Assembly: GCF_017912555.1 (NCBI RefSeq)
Contig: NZ_JAERSD010000009.1
Coordinates: 1-64,000, forward strand
Origin: Bacillus sp. REN3
Lineage (GTDB): Bacteria; Bacillota; Bacilli; Bacillales; Cytobacillaceae
Reading direction: 5' to 3'
DNA: 64,000 bases
The position numbers and the translations under genes are program-made. The notes beneath the pieces are model-generated. The model saw only the letters and a program-made list of their open reading frames with translations, ran no database searches and was not told the DNA's origin. This document shows positions 8,924-18,265 of the stretch, one piece after another; positions within the stretch are counted from its first letter, which is position 1, and each line of letters opens with the position of its first letter.

Positions 8924-9344
8924 CTTGAAAAAGATGATGAAATCCCGCAAATCATCCAGCAGGGGCAGAACACGATTGAGATGACCGAAAGGGATTCGAT
9001 TGAGGGAATTGTGAATTTTATTTATAATATAAAGGTATGAAGAGGCATGGGCTTTAAGATTGCTGTTGATGATACAGGTTCTGGCTACGCAAGACTGAAT
9101 ACGGTCAGTGAGATCATACCTGATGTCATCAAAATGCACCGTTCTGTCGTCCAGAATATCGACAAGAATTCAGTGAAGGAATCGATGGTGAAGGGCTTGC
9201 TGCTTGTCGCGAGGGAAGCGGGATCTGTTCGTCGTTACCGAGGGAATCGAAAGCGAGGAGGGGGCTTCCGTGCTTTCAAGGATTAATGTCGACCTGGCCC
9301 ATGGCTATTTTTATGCCCGCCCGGGTTTCTTGCAAGCCGTATAG
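8924..9344 (+). pseudogene. Decayed EAL-domain (c-di-GMP phosphodiesterase) remnant
   Basis: Reading across frames recovers the C-terminal half of an EAL domain. First comes EIPQIIQQGQNTIEMTERD, resembling the E-[IV]-TE strand. An in-frame TGA near 9038 follows, then MGFKIAVDDTGSGYARLNT (the catalytic DD motif) and PDVIKMHRSVV. After a frameshift near 9226 the reading continues VVTEGIESEEGASVL and AHGYFYARPG. At least one stop and one frameshift, the lack of an N-terminus and of a visible start mean it is not functional. It lies in the gap between glpX and yutE. Confidence 0.8.
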
Positions 9345-9365
9345 TATCTGTGTGAGGTGTGTGGA

Positions 9366-9803
9366 ATGTATTTTGTAGACCGTGAACAAATTGAAGCGAC
9401 GCTGGGGTTCCTTGAAAGGCAAATCGATTTTTTCGAAAAACAGGAACGGTGGGAAACGACGATGGAGCTGGCAGCACTTGAGCGCGTGGCCCATACGATG
9501 ATCGAAGCAGTCCTGGATGTCGGCAATTCGATGATTGATGGATTCATCATGCGTGATCCCGGTAGCTATGAGGATATCATCGATATCTTGACAGATGAAA
9601 AAGTCGTCACCGCAGAAATGGGCGTAAGCCTGAAAAAACTCATCGAATCAAGGAAGATGGTTGTTCAGCAATATACCGCAGTGGAGCACGGGAAGCTGAA
9701 GGAAACCTTCGAAGCAGAACTTCCGCTGCTGAAACAATTTCCGCCAAAGGTCTGCGAGTATCTGGACAATGAACTGGGTCCCGTTTCAGCATTCAAGAAA
9801 TAA
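9366..9803 (+). CDS. yutE: YutE family protein (DUF86, HepT-like)
   Basis: A 145-residue helical cytoplasmic protein of the DUF86/YutE family, nearly collinear with B. subtilis YutE, including MIDGFIMRDPGSYEDI and the C-terminal ELGPVSAFKK. The family is related to HepT RNases of HepT/MntA toxin-antitoxin pairs. No MntA-like nucleotidyltransferase lies beside it and I do not see the canonical RxxxxHxY motif, so a toxin role is doubtful. The ATG at 9366 is chosen because GAGGTG lies 7 bases upstream. Confidence 0.85.
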   Translation: MYFVDREQIEATLGFLERQIDFFEKQERWETTMELAALERVAHTMIEAVLDVGNSMIDGFIMRDPGSYEDIIDILTDEKVVTAEMGVSLKKLIESRKMVVQQYTAVEHGKLKETFEAELPLLKQFPPKVCEYLDNELGPVSAFKK

Positions 9804-9811
9804 CGCAGCAG

Positions 9812-9838
9812 AAGAGACCGTTGGAACGGTCTCTTTTA
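9812..9838 (+). terminator. Terminator after yutE
   Basis: Inverted repeat AAGAGACCG…CGGTCTCTT followed by T's, just after the yutE stop. Confidence 0.8.
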
Positions 9839-9920
9839 TCGTGAAGAACCATTTTTTTGCGACAGGAGCAGAGCATTTGTAAAATGAGTTTCGAAGAACA
9901 TATTCCGAGGAGTGAGCACC

Positions 9921-10685
9921 ATGAAGAAATATAAAGGATATTTGATCGATCTGGATGGGACGATGTACAAAGGGTCCGAACGCATTGATGCAGCGGCGGA
10001 TTTCGTCAAAAGGCTGATCGATGCCGGAATCCCTTATCTGTTTGTGACAAATAATTCCGCGCGGACACCGGCCCAGGTGGCGGACAAGCTGAGAAGGTTT
10101 GGTATTCCTGCATCGGAAGAACAGGTATTCACTACTAGCCAGGCTACTGCTAACTATATATATGAGCGAAAACCGGATGCCGGTGTATATGTCATTGGAG
10201 AAGAAGGGATCCGAACAGCCATTGAGGAGAAAGGCCTGGAATTTGCCGGTGAAGATGCGGATTTCGTTGTCTCCGGCATTGACCGGGAGATTACGTACGA
10301 AAAGCTGGCAGTAGGCTGCCTCGCGGTAAGGAACGGAGCCACTTTCATTTCCACGAATGGCGATATTGCCATCCCCACCGAGCGGGGCTTGCTGCCGGGG
10401 AATGGTTCCTTGACTTCCGTCATTGCTGTTTCCACGCAGACCGAGCCGATTTTCATCGGCAAGCCGGAGTCCATCATCATGGAACAGGCTCTCAAGGTTC
10501 TAGGGACGGACAAAGCTGACACCTTGATGGTCGGCGATTATTACGATACGGATATTCTTGCAGGAATGAGGGCTGGAATCGATACATTGCTTGTGCACAC
10601 TGGCGTGACCACGAAGGAACTGCTTAAGGGATATAAGGAAATGCCAACGTACACAGTCGATTCGCTTGATGAATGGGAAGTATAG
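9921..10685 (+). CDS. yutF: HAD-IIA sugar/nitrophenyl phosphatase YutF
   Basis: A 254-residue haloacid-dehalogenase phosphatase of the NagD-like subfamily IIA. Seen: nucleophile motif DLDGTMY near the N-terminus, motif II FVTNNSA, the lysine motif in FIGKPES, and the acidic motif VGDYYDTDI. Family members dephosphorylate small sugar or nucleotide phosphates; the physiological substrate is unknown. GAGGAGTGA precedes the ATG at 9921; the in-frame GTG at 9912 would overlap it. It lies downstream of yutE as in B. subtilis. Confidence 0.9.
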   Translation: MKKYKGYLIDLDGTMYKGSERIDAAADFVKRLIDAGIPYLFVTNNSARTPAQVADKLRRFGIPASEEQVFTTSQATANYIYERKPDAGVYVIGEEGIRTAIEEKGLEFAGEDADFVVSGIDREITYEKLAVGCLAVRNGATFISTNGDIAIPTERGLLPGNGSLTSVIAVSTQTEPIFIGKPESIIMEQALKVLGTDKADTLMVGDYYDTDILAGMRAGIDTLLVHTGVTTKELLKGYKEMPTYTVDSLDEWEV

Positions 10686-10690
10686 AATGG

Positions 10691-10732
10691 GAAAGGGACC
10701 AAGGCCAGCACGGCTTCGGTCCCCTTTCTATT
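10691..10732 (+). terminator. Terminator after yutF
   Basis: A long imperfect hairpin GAAAGGGACC…GGTCCCCTTTC. The T-run is short. Confidence 0.65.
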
Positions 10733-10876
10733 TCCTCAGGCTAATTCTATGAAGATTTTGATGCCGCAACGAATATAGCCAGCAATGGCAGCTGGGTGAG
10801 TCTGCTTCGGTCCTCCTGGGCTCCCGAGCAACAGGATGATTCCAGAGGATAACTTCAATAAGTCTCCCCTTTTATA

Positions 10877-11380
10877 TCATTCTGTGTTTGCCGCTCTGTG
10901 GGCAAGTCGGCTGGATGCAGCGGCAGCGATCGCGCCGACAAGATCGTCAAGGAAAGTGTGCACCTTTCCGGAAGACTTATCATTCAATTTTTCCAGAATG
11001 CCTGGTTTAAGCTTGTCGATGTATCCGTAATTTGTAAAACCGATGGAACCGTATATATTCACAATGGAAAAAGCGAGGATTTCATCCACACCATACAGGC
11101 TTTCATCTGTTTCGATGATCGACTGCAGCGGTTCTCCCAGTTTATTTTCTTCAGCAAGGATATCCAGCTGGATTCCTGTCAGGATCGCGTTCTGGACCTC
11201 ACGTTTTGATAGGACCCGTTCCACGTTTTCGATACAATCCTCCATTTGCAGGTCCGGGTGGTATTTCTCTTGAAGGAAAAAGACAAGCTCAGCAATGTCC
11301 TTCACTTCAACACCGCGTTCGCGGAGCCATTTCCGGGCTGTCTCCTCTGTCATTTGGATTGCACGTTTGTTCTCTAACAT
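10877..11380 (-). CDS. yutG: PgpA-type phosphatidylglycerophosphatase-like protein YutG
   Basis: A 167-residue protein of the PgpA (phosphatidylglycerophosphatase A) family. The conserved C-terminal catalytic region LDDLVGAIAAAASSRLAHR is visible, as is the VDEILAFSIVNIYGSIG segment. Classical PgpA has more membrane helices; the YutG group is a soluble-looking variant found in bacilli, so its activity on membrane phosphatidylglycerol phosphate is inferred only. AGGTG lies 6 bases before the ATG at 11380. It is divergent from yutH. Confidence 0.75.
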   Translation of the reverse strand: MLENKRAIQMTEETARKWLRERGVEVKDIAELVFFLQEKYHPDLQMEDCIENVERVLSKREVQNAILTGIQLDILAEENKLGEPLQSIIETDESLYGVDEILAFSIVNIYGSIGFTNYGYIDKLKPGILEKLNDKSSGKVHTFLDDLVGAIAAAASSRLAHRAANTE

Positions 11381-11587
11381 CTGCATCACCTTTCTAGTTT
11401 TGATTGCAGCTCTGCTTACATATCCTATTTATCCTACATTATTCTTTCTAATCCGTTTGGTGCAAGTTATTGGCTCCTTAAAAATCATCTCCAGAACGTA
11501 TTCGCTTATTCATCCTATTGTTCACACAAGTTTTTTAACAGCAAACATATATTTGTTAACAGGCGGACCTGAAATGAGGTGACAAAA

Positions 11588-12595
11588 TTGTACCAGAAAA
11601 TGTTGAAGGAAGCATATGGGATTTCTGCGGATTCAGAAGTTAGTCTAGGTAGATACCATGGTTATAAGCAAAACGAAGGACTATATATCATTATGGCGGC
11701 AAACGGAAGGAAAGAGCAAGAAATAAGTGAATTATCAAGGATGATCGACCATATGCACCAGCATGGAGACCGGCATGTATCCCGGCTGCTGCCTGACAAA
11801 CAAGGAAGGCAAATCTGCGACTGGCAGGACAGCCAATATTGTGTGCTCTTGAACCGGGCAGCTCCAGTACCAAAAGAAATGAAAACCGGCAGGAAGCTGG
11901 CCAAGTTCCATATGCGCGGAAGGCGGATTCCGTTCAAGGTGGAAAGCCTGAACCGGGTTGGAGAGTGGAAGCGGCTTTGGGAAAAAAGGCTGGACCAGAT
12001 GGAGCAAGTGTGGAGCGGGAAGCTGTATATCCCGCCGGAGAATGAGTTTGAGCGCATGTTCATTGAGTCTTTCCCCTATTATATGGGAATTGCCGAGAAT
12101 GCGATTCAATACCTTGCCGATGCCGAGATTGATGAAAAGCCGCTGCAGATGGACAGTGGCACAGTCTGCCATGAGCGATTCACAAATGCAGTCTGGCGAG
12201 GAAAGTATTTTATCAAAAATCCATTTGATTGGGTATTTGACCATGGGAGCAGGGATCTCGCCGAGTGGGTGAGGGAACGCTACTTCTCCAATATCCAAAC
12301 GAGTCATCCGGATATCAGGAAGTTTTTATCGGAGTACCAGAGTGTATCAGTTCTGTCCCCTTTTTCCTGGAGGCTGTTGTATGCCAGGCTGCTGATCCCT
12401 CTTCACTATTTTGAGTGCATTGAGAATTATTACATCACGCATTCCGAACAAATGAAGCATCAGCTGGAGGACCAATTGCGGAAGTATTTGAGCCAGAGCA
12501 GCGATCATGAAAGGTTCCTCGGCAGCTTTTATCAGCTTTGCGATGCACCGGTGAAAGCTGCGAAACTCCCGGCAGTGGATTGGTTATTACGGTAG
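11588..12595 (+). CDS. yutH: Spore coat-associated CotS-family protein YutH
   Basis: A 335-residue protein of the CotS/YutH family: kinase-fold (aminoglycoside phosphotransferase-like) proteins attached to the spore coat. Features seen: a conserved N-terminal region, RKLAKFHMRGR near residue 105, and a C-terminal WRLLYARLL-PLHYFECIE segment typical of the fold. Catalytic kinase residues are not obvious. The start is a TTG at 11588 with GAGGTG six bases upstream; the GTG at 11579 overlaps that site. Synteny with yutG supports the call. Confidence 0.8.
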   Translation: MYQKMLKEAYGISADSEVSLGRYHGYKQNEGLYIIMAANGRKEQEISELSRMIDHMHQHGDRHVSRLLPDKQGRQICDWQDSQYCVLLNRAAPVPKEMKTGRKLAKFHMRGRRIPFKVESLNRVGEWKRLWEKRLDQMEQVWSGKLYIPPENEFERMFIESFPYYMGIAENAIQYLADAEIDEKPLQMDSGTVCHERFTNAVWRGKYFIKNPFDWVFDHGSRDLAEWVRERYFSNIQTSHPDIRKFLSEYQSVSVLSPFSWRLLYARLLIPLHYFECIENYYITHSEQMKHQLEDQLRKYLSQSSDHERFLGSFYQLCDAPVKAAKLPAVDWLLR

Positions 12596-12679
12596 TCGCA
12601 ATTCTTTGCTGGTATGGACGCATGATATGTTAGAATAATATTATTGTTCATACATATTGCTGACATGGAGGATTATGAC

Positions 12680-13660
12680 ATGAAACCGTATATTTACATT
12701 ACACGGAAGCTGCCCGAAGACACGATTGCCGAGATATCGCAGCAATTTGAAGTCAACCTGTGGGAGCATTCCGATATCCCGGTCCCGAGGGATATTTTAC
12801 TGAATGAAGCAAAAAAGGCGGATGCCTTGATCACAATGCTTTCGGATAAGATAGATGAAGAGGTACTGGCTGCAGGGAAGGCACTGAAGGTAGTTGCCAA
12901 TCTGGCGGTAGGTTTTGATAATGTTGATCTTGAGGCAGCGACAAGGAATGGCATCATCGTTACCAATACTCCTGATGTGCTGACGGAGACTACTGCCGAT
13001 CTAACGTTTGCGCTGTTGATGACCACTGCCAGAAGGATTGTGGAAGCGGCTGAATATGTAAAATCGGGGAAGTGGGAAGGCTGGAGTCCTTATTTGCTTG
13101 CCGGCCATGATATCTATGGAAAGACGATTGGCATATTTGGAATGGGGAAAATCGGTGAAGCTGTTGCCCGCCGTGCGGCAGGCTTTGGAATGGAGATCCT
13201 TTATCATAATCGTTCACGGAAAATCGCCGCGGAACAAGAAATAGGCGCAGTATACTGTTCCTTTGAGGAACTTGTGGAAAAAGCCGATTTTGTTGTCAGC
13301 CTGGCTCCGCTTACTTCGGAAACGAGACATACATTCACTGCAGAGATATTCTCAAGGATGAAAAAAAGCGCGATTTTCATCAATGCAGGCCGCGGCCCGG
13401 TAGTTGACGAGAGGGCACTCTATGAGGCACTCAAAAATCACGAGATTTCCGGAGCGGGACTCGACGTCTTTGAAAAAGAACCGATTTCATCTGGCCACCA
13501 GCTGCTCCAGCTGCCGAATGTGACCGCATTGCCGCATATCGGAAGCGCAAGCACAGACACAAGGACAGCGATGATCAGGCTCTGTTGTGCGAATGTCAAA
13601 GCAGTGCTGACCGGAGACCATCCGAAGACGATTGTGAACAAAGAATTGCTCCATAAATAA
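12680..13660 (+). CDS. D-2-hydroxyacid dehydrogenase (glyoxylate/hydroxypyruvate reductase type)
   Basis: A 326-residue NAD(P)-dependent dehydrogenase of the D-isomer-specific 2-hydroxyacid family. It shows the Rossmann motif GIFGMGKIGEAVARRA, the substrate-binding NLAVGFDNVD, the catalytic arginine region INAGRGPVVDE, a glutamate (KNHEISGAGLDVFEKEP) and the catalytic histidine in LPHIGSAS. It most resembles glyoxylate/hydroxypyruvate reductases (YvcT-like), probably acting on glycerate, glyoxylate or 2-ketogluconate; the substrate is inferred. TGGAGGAT precedes the ATG at 12680. It lies between yutH and hom with its own terminator. Confidence 0.88.
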   Translation: MKPYIYITRKLPEDTIAEISQQFEVNLWEHSDIPVPRDILLNEAKKADALITMLSDKIDEEVLAAGKALKVVANLAVGFDNVDLEAATRNGIIVTNTPDVLTETTADLTFALLMTTARRIVEAAEYVKSGKWEGWSPYLLAGHDIYGKTIGIFGMGKIGEAVARRAAGFGMEILYHNRSRKIAAEQEIGAVYCSFEELVEKADFVVSLAPLTSETRHTFTAEIFSRMKKSAIFINAGRGPVVDERALYEALKNHEISGAGLDVFEKEPISSGHQLLQLPNVTALPHIGSASTDTRTAMIRLCCANVKAVLTGDHPKTIVNKELLHK

Positions 13661-13665
13661 TGAGG

Positions 13666-13696
13666 AAAGGGCTTTCCAGGCGGGGAAGCCCTTTTT
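13666..13696 (+). terminator. Terminator before the threonine operon
   Basis: AAAGGGCTT…AAGCCCTTT stem followed by a T-run. Confidence 0.8.
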
Positions 13697-13767
13697 CTTA
13701 TAATTTTTTTACGCTTACAGCAGCATAGGAGGAAGCGTTTACATAAAAGAAACCAGGTAAAAACCCC

Positions 13768-13796
13768 TTGTAAAACAAACCTTCTGAAATTATAAT
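13768..13796 (+). promoter_or_regulatory. Sigma-A promoter of hom-thrC-thrB
   Basis: TTGTAA (13768-13773), exactly 17 bases, then consensus TATAAT (13791-13796), 59 bases before the hom start. I see no T-box or other leader attenuator in the short leader. Confidence 0.8.
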
Positions 13797-13855
13797 GTCT
13801 ACTATATATAAACAATTGTTCTTTTATAGAGGACAGAAGGAGAGGGGAAGGACGA

Positions 13856-15151
13856 ATGGAAGCAATCTCAATTGGACTTTTAGGATTAGGTACAGTCGGC
13901 TCGGGGGTAGTGAAAATCATTGAAAACCACCAGGATAAATTGATGCATCAGGTCGGCTGCCCGATCAAGGTTAAAAAAGTACTGGTACAGGATCCGGTGA
14001 AAGAAAGGACAGTTAAGATTGACTCTTCTCTTCTTACGGTAAACCCGGAAGACATTCTTGATGATCCAGATATCGATGTAGTCATTGAAGTGATGGGCGG
14101 TGTGGAGGATACACGGAAACTTTTGCTGGAGACGCTCAAAAGGAAGAAACATGTTGTGACAGCCAATAAGGATTTAATGGCGGTACATGGATCAGAACTT
14201 TTGACTGTTGCTACTGAAAATGGCTGTGATCTATTTTACGAAGCAAGCGTTGCCGGCGGAATCCCGATTTTACGAAGCCTTGTTGACGGCCTTGCTTCAG
14301 ACCGCATTACAAAAATGATGGGGATTGTAAACGGGACGACCAATTACATCTTGACTAAAATGAGCCAGGAGGGCCTCACCTATGAAACGGTCCTTAAGGA
14401 AGCACAAAGGCTTGGCTATGCTGAGTCCAATCCTGCATCAGATGTCGAAGGGCTTGATGCAGCCAGAAAGATGGTGATTCTAGGAACGCTTGGTTTCTCG
14501 ATGAAGATCGATCTTGATGATGTGAAAGTGAAGGGTATCACAGAGGTGACAGAAGAGGATCTTCAATATGCAAAGCAGCTTGGCTACACGATGAAACTCT
14601 TGGGAATCGCCCAGCGTGAAGGTGAAAAAGTCGAGATCAGCGTCCAGCCGACCCTTCTTCCAGCTTCTCATCCGCTGGCGTCTGTCCATAATGAATACAA
14701 TGCCGTCTATGTCTATGGTGAAGCGGTGGGGGAGACAATGTTTTATGGGCCTGGAGCAGGCAGCCTCCCTACAGCGACAGCAGTTGTTTCGGATTTAGTC
14801 GGGGTAGTCAAGAATATGAGACTGGGTGTAAATGGAAGTTCGTTTGTCTCGCCTCAATATGAAAAACAATTAAAAAAGCCAAGTGAAGTCCATTCAAAGT
14901 ATTTTTTAAGATTCCATGTTGAGGATGAAATAGGCGTATTTGCCAAAATCACTGCGTTATTTTCAAATAATAATGTCAGCTTTGAAAAGATCCTGCAGGT
15001 GCCCCTGAAGGATAAAGCTTCGGAAATTGTCATCATCACCCATCATGCTTCGCTTGAAAATTATGAGAATATCCTGGTGAATCTCCGCGATCTTGCTGGT
15101 GTGAAGGAAATCAAAAGCTCCTACAGGGTCGAAGGGGGTGCTGGGGTATGA
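13856..15151 (+). CDS. hom: Homoserine dehydrogenase
   Basis: A 431-residue enzyme reducing aspartate semialdehyde to homoserine, the branch point to threonine and methionine. Domains in order: NAD(P)-binding Rossmann fold ([13 protein letters not shown], residues 7-19), catalytic domain with [11 protein letters not shown] and the [14 protein letters not shown] motif, and a C-terminal ACT domain ([13 protein letters not shown]) for feedback control, probably by threonine. A good ribosome-binding site (AGAAGGAGAGG) precedes the ATG. The stop overlaps the thrC start by 4 bases, showing an operon. Confidence 0.97.
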   Translation: MEAISIGLLGLGTVGSGVVKIIENHQDKLMHQVGCPIKVKKVLVQDPVKERTVKIDSSLLTVNPEDILDDPDIDVVIEVMGGVEDTRKLLLETLKRKKHVVTANKDLMAVHGSELLTVATENGCDLFYEASVAGGIPILRSLVDGLASDRITKMMGIVNGTTNYILTKMSQEGLTYETVLKEAQRLGYAESNPASDVEGLDAARKMVILGTLGFSMKIDLDDVKVKGITEVTEEDLQYAKQLGYTMKLLGIAQREGEKVEISVQPTLLPASHPLASVHNEYNAVYVYGEAVGETMFYGPGAGSLPTATAVVSDLVGVVKNMRLGVNGSSFVSPQYEKQLKKPSEVHSKYFLRFHVEDEIGVFAKITALFSNNNVSFEKILQVPLKDKASEIVIITHHASLENYENILVNLRDLAGVKEIKSSYRVEGGAGV

Positions 15152-16209
15152 GCTGGCGCGGATTATTGAGTGAATACCGGGAATTTTTGCCCGTATCGGA
15201 TAAAACCCCATTATTGACACTCCATGAAGGGAATACCCCTTTGATCAAGCTTAGCCGGCTTTCAGAGGAATGGGGGCTTGACCTTTTTGTGAAAGTGGAG
15301 GGAGCCAATCCAACGGGTTCCTTCAAGGACCGGGGGATGGTCATGGCTGTTGCGAAAGCGAAGGAAGAAGGCAGCGATACGGTCATTTGCGCATCCACAG
15401 GGAATACATCTGCCTCGGCGGCCGCTTACGCAGCCAGGGCGGGACTTCGCTGCATCATCGTCATCCCTGAAGGGAAGATTGCCATGGGGAAGCTGGCGCA
15501 AGCGGTGATGTATGGCGCAAGTATTGTATCAATTGAAGGCAATTTCGATGAAGCGCTTAGAATTGTCCGGGCGATCAGCGAAACAGAACCGGTCACGCTC
15601 GTGAACTCGGTGAATCCATACCGGCTCGAAGGACAAAAGACAGCAGCCTTTGAAATATGCGATGAATTGGGCGGCGCACCGGATATCCTTGCCATTCCTG
15701 TTGGAAACGCCGGCAACATCAGCGCCTATTGGAAGGGTTTCAAAGAGTATGACGCTGCAAAAGCTACTGGTTTGCCAAGGATGTACGGATTTGAGGCCGA
15801 GGGAGCTGCGGCCATCGTCCAGGGCAAGCCGATTGCCCAGCCGGAAACCATTGCAACGGCCATCAGGATTGGCAACCCGGCAAGCTGGGATCTGGCGGTG
15901 AACGCACAGGATGAATCAAACGGGAAAATCGACGAGGTTTCTGACGATGAAATTTTAGAGGCATACAGGATGCTGGCATCGTCAGAGGGAATTTTCGCCG
16001 AACCTGCCTCTTGCGCTTCGCTTGCAGGCATCCACAAACTTTTGAAGCAAGGCAAAATCCCGCGTGGAGCGAAGGTTGTGGCAGTCCTTACCGGCAACGG
16101 CCTGAAGGATCCGGCAACCGCTATTGACGCCAGCGAAATAGCGCCCGTACTCCTGCCGAATGATGAGCGTGTCGTGAGTGAGCATATCAAGGGAGTGGTC
16201 CGCCAATGA
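15148..16209 (+). CDS. thrC: Threonine synthase
   Basis: A 353-residue PLP enzyme converting O-phosphohomoserine to threonine. The PLP lysine is K60 in [10 protein letters not shown]; the phosphate-binding region and [19 protein letters not shown] are visible, and the length fits the short Bacillus-type threonine synthases. It overlaps hom upstream and thrB downstream, each by ATGA, so the three genes are translationally coupled. Confidence 0.97.
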   Translation: MSWRGLLSEYREFLPVSDKTPLLTLHEGNTPLIKLSRLSEEWGLDLFVKVEGANPTGSFKDRGMVMAVAKAKEEGSDTVICASTGNTSASAAAYAARAGLRCIIVIPEGKIAMGKLAQAVMYGASIVSIEGNFDEALRIVRAISETEPVTLVNSVNPYRLEGQKTAAFEICDELGGAPDILAIPVGNAGNISAYWKGFKEYDAAKATGLPRMYGFEAEGAAAIVQGKPIAQPETIATAIRIGNPASWDLAVNAQDESNGKIDEVSDDEILEAYRMLASSEGIFAEPASCASLAGIHKLLKQGKIPRGAKVVAVLTGNGLKDPATAIDASEIAPVLLPNDERVVSEHIKGVVRQ

Positions 16210-17138
16210 ACCAGGTGGAAGATCACATGGACTGGCCGTCTGTATCGCAAAATACTGAATCAGTGATGGTCAAAGTACCAGCGAGTTCTGCGAACCTTGG
16301 CCCCGGATTCGATTCCTACGGGGTCGCGCTAAGTCTGTATTTGACCGTTACAGCAGAAAGGAACGCGAACTGGGAAGTCATTCATCAGTCTGAAGATCTG
16401 ATGAAGTTTCCGCGGGACGAAAGCAATTTCATTTGCCAGACTGCCATCCATACAGCAAAGATGTACAAGCAGGAGATGCCGCCGTTGAAAGTATTGGTCC
16501 ATAGTGATATCCCGCTTGCAAGAGGTCTTGGATCCAGCGCGGCAGCAATTGTCGCCGGAATTGAACTGGCTGACCGTTTTTGCAGCCTTGGGCTCAGCCA
16601 GGTGGAGAAGTTGCGGATCGCGGCAAAGCTTGAGGGCCATCCGGATAATGTCGGGGCATCTCTGTATGGAGGTGTCGTTGTAGGAAGCCAAATTGGGGAA
16701 GATGTGAATCTCACAGTTCTTCAGAATATCGAATTCGATCCGGTCCTGGTCATCCCGGGTGAAGAGCTGTTGACCGAGTCTTCACGTGAAGTGCTTCCAA
16801 AGACTGTTGCCTTTTCTTATGCAGTCCAGGCCAGTGCGATTGCCAACCAGCTGCTTGCTGCTTTCATGGTGAAGGATTGGAAGCTGGCAGGGAAAATGAT
16901 GGATGCGGACATGTTCCATCAGCCATTCAGGAAGGGACTCGTACCCGGCTTTGAGTCAATCAGGGAAAAAGCCTTGGAGGGCGGCGCATTCGGAGCAGCC
17001 ATTAGCGGAGCCGGTCCATCTGTCCTTTGCCTCGCGGAACCGGGGAAAGGCAAGCAACTGGCTGAAACGCTGAAGGCCAGCCTTGAAGGAATGGAAGTAC
17101 GCAGGCTGGAAATTGAACGGAATGGATGCCAGTCATAA
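16206..17138 (+). CDS. thrB: Homoserine kinase
   Basis: A 310-residue GHMP-family kinase that phosphorylates homoserine with ATP, the step before ThrC. The GHMP ATP-binding motif [16 protein letters not shown], the N-terminal [13 protein letters not shown] and the C-terminal [15 protein letters not shown] are present. The first ATG overlaps the thrC stop and gives about 20 residues before the conserved core; a start at 16266 ([12 protein letters not shown]) is also possible. Confidence 0.96.
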   Translation: MNQVEDHMDWPSVSQNTESVMVKVPASSANLGPGFDSYGVALSLYLTVTAERNANWEVIHQSEDLMKFPRDESNFICQTAIHTAKMYKQEMPPLKVLVHSDIPLARGLGSSAAAIVAGIELADRFCSLGLSQVEKLRIAAKLEGHPDNVGASLYGGVVVGSQIGEDVNLTVLQNIEFDPVLVIPGEELLTESSREVLPKTVAFSYAVQASAIANQLLAAFMVKDWKLAGKMMDADMFHQPFRKGLVPGFESIREKALEGGAFGAAISGAGPSVLCLAEPGKGKQLAETLKASLEGMEVRRLEIERNGCQS

Positions 17139-17175
17139 AAAAAGCGGTTTTGCCATTAGGAGGCAAAACCGCTTT
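17134..17175 (-). terminator. Terminator of yutI, shared with the threonine operon
   Basis: A 14-bp perfect stem (17141-17154 with 17162-17175) and a 7-base loop. Seven T's follow on the minus strand; the + strand tail is weaker. Confidence 0.85.
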
Positions 17176-17190
17176 GTCATTTATAGTGAA

Positions 17191-17427
17191 TCAGAATACT
17201 TGCTCAACCTCAACTACACCAGGTACTTCTTCCAAAAGGGCACGCTCGATTCCGGCCTTGAGGGTGATCGTCGAACTTGGACAGCTTCCGCAAGCGCCAA
17301 GCAGGCGGAGTTTAACAACACCGTCTTCAACATCTACTAATTCGCAGTCTCCTCCATCACGAAGAAGGAATGGGCGCAATTTATCTAGTACTTCCTGAAC
17401 TTGCTCAAACATTTGTTGTTCAGTCAT
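17191..17427 (-). CDS. yutI: NifU C-terminal-domain Fe-S carrier YutI
   Basis: A 78-residue stand-alone Nfu domain. The C46-G-S-C49 pair in [15 protein letters not shown] is the [4Fe-4S]-binding motif of Nfu/NifU proteins that carry clusters to target enzymes such as LipA. The full domain is present and the length matches B. subtilis YutI. The nearby lipA, yutM, yumC and NDH-2 genes make this a redox/Fe-S cluster of genes. Confidence 0.9.
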   Translation of the reverse strand: MTEQQMFEQVQEVLDKLRPFLLRDGGDCELVDVEDGVVKLRLLGACGSCPSSTITLKAGIERALLEEVPGVVEVEQVF

Positions 17428-17581
17428 GCAAATCGACTCCTTTCATAATACTTATTATAATCACATCTGCCGGAAAAATCTATCCAATAAACCTAAAAAC
17501 CAATAAACTACAGGATTTTCTTTCTTCCAGCTTTCTCTGGTATTATAATGTTAAAAGAGAAAAATCAGGAGGTAATTGATA

Positions 17582-17920
17582 ATGGACAGGAAAGAAGTCG
17601 AAATTGTTGTCTACGGGGCAGACGTCCTTTGCCCAAGCTGTGTGAACCTTCCTTCATCAAAAGAAACTTATGAATGGCTTGAAGCAGCCATCGGCAGGAA
17701 ATACACAGGCCAGCCTTTTAAGATCACCTACGTCGACATAAACAACCCTCCTGAAGATGATTCCAAGAAGGAATTTGCAGAACGCGTCATCGAAGAAGAT
17801 CTGTTTTACCCCGTTGTCCTGCTCGAAGGCAAAATCGTCGGCGAAGGCAATCCAAAACTGAAGACGATCTACGCAGAAATGGAAAAGTACGGATACGTAC
17901 CTGGAACTGAAAATGAATGA
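17582..17920 (+). CDS. yuzD: YuzD family thioredoxin-like protein (DUF1462)
   Basis: A 112-residue protein of the YuzD family with a thioredoxin-like fold and a C17-P-S-C20 pair in YGADVLCPSCVNLPSS. The family is conserved next to yutI and yutJ in bacilli, suggesting a role in Fe-S or thiol chemistry; the function is not established. AGGAGGT lies 8 bases before the ATG at 17582. A TATAAT at 17544-17549 is the likely -10, with a poor -35 (TTTCTT). Confidence 0.82.
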   Translation: MDRKEVEIVVYGADVLCPSCVNLPSSKETYEWLEAAIGRKYTGQPFKITYVDINNPPEDDSKKEFAERVIEEDLFYPVVLLEGKIVGEGNPKLKTIYAEMEKYGYVPGTENE

Positions 17921-18098
17921 TGGTGCGAGCATCCCTTTTCGGGAGGCCTTTTATACTTTGGCTGTTTTCTTAAAAAGTGAAGCAGAGATGAAGAAAAGGC
18001 CAGGAATCGCCAGTATTTTATGGTTGATGATCCAGGATGGATGGTCCGCAAGGAGGAAATTAGCGAGGAAGCTTAAAAACTTGACGATAGAAAGGGTG

Positions 18099-18221
18099 AT
18101 TTAGCGGAAAAGAGAATTTATTTAGTGCGAAAAGTATGATCATTTAGCCAACAGGCACATTTATTTAGCGGATAGGCACGATAATTTAGCGAATTGGAAA
18201 ATATTGTGTTTTTTTCCAATT
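18099..18221 (+). repeat. Intergenic 21-nt phased array A (core ATTTAGCG) plus hairpin
   Basis: Five copies of an ATTTAGCG-like core start at 18099, 18120, 18142, 18163 and 18184, so the steps are 21, 22, 21 and 21 nt. About 13 bases of more variable sequence lie between cores. A 10-bp inverted repeat AATTGGAAAA (18192-18201) / TTTTCCAATT (18212-18221) follows directly. No gene lies in 17921-18265. Confidence 0.8.
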
Positions 18222-18254
18222 AAAAAAACCGGACGCTTTTTCTAAGCGTCCGGT
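18222..18254 (-). terminator. Terminator of yutJ
   Basis: An 11-bp stem ACCGGACGCTT/AAGCGTCCGGT (18228-18238, 18244-18254), with the T-run on the minus strand. Confidence 0.88.
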
Positions 18255-18265
18255 CCAATAAAGGC

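Noticed and set aside
9366-9803. HepT/MntA toxin-antitoxin locus
   Set aside because: YutE is DUF86, but no nucleotidyltransferase partner is present and the RNase motif is not visible.
13660-13856. T-box or other attenuator before hom
   Set aside because: The leader from the -10 to the ATG is about 60 bases and has no T-box sequence or terminator fold.
17913-18104. 63-residue ORF overlapping the yuzD end
   Set aside because: No ribosome-binding site of its own, no family resemblance, and it runs into array A.
18099-18191. CRISPR array
   Set aside because: The core is only 8 bases, the spacers about 13 bases, and no cas gene is near. Likewise for the arrays at 29.7 and 31.9 kb.
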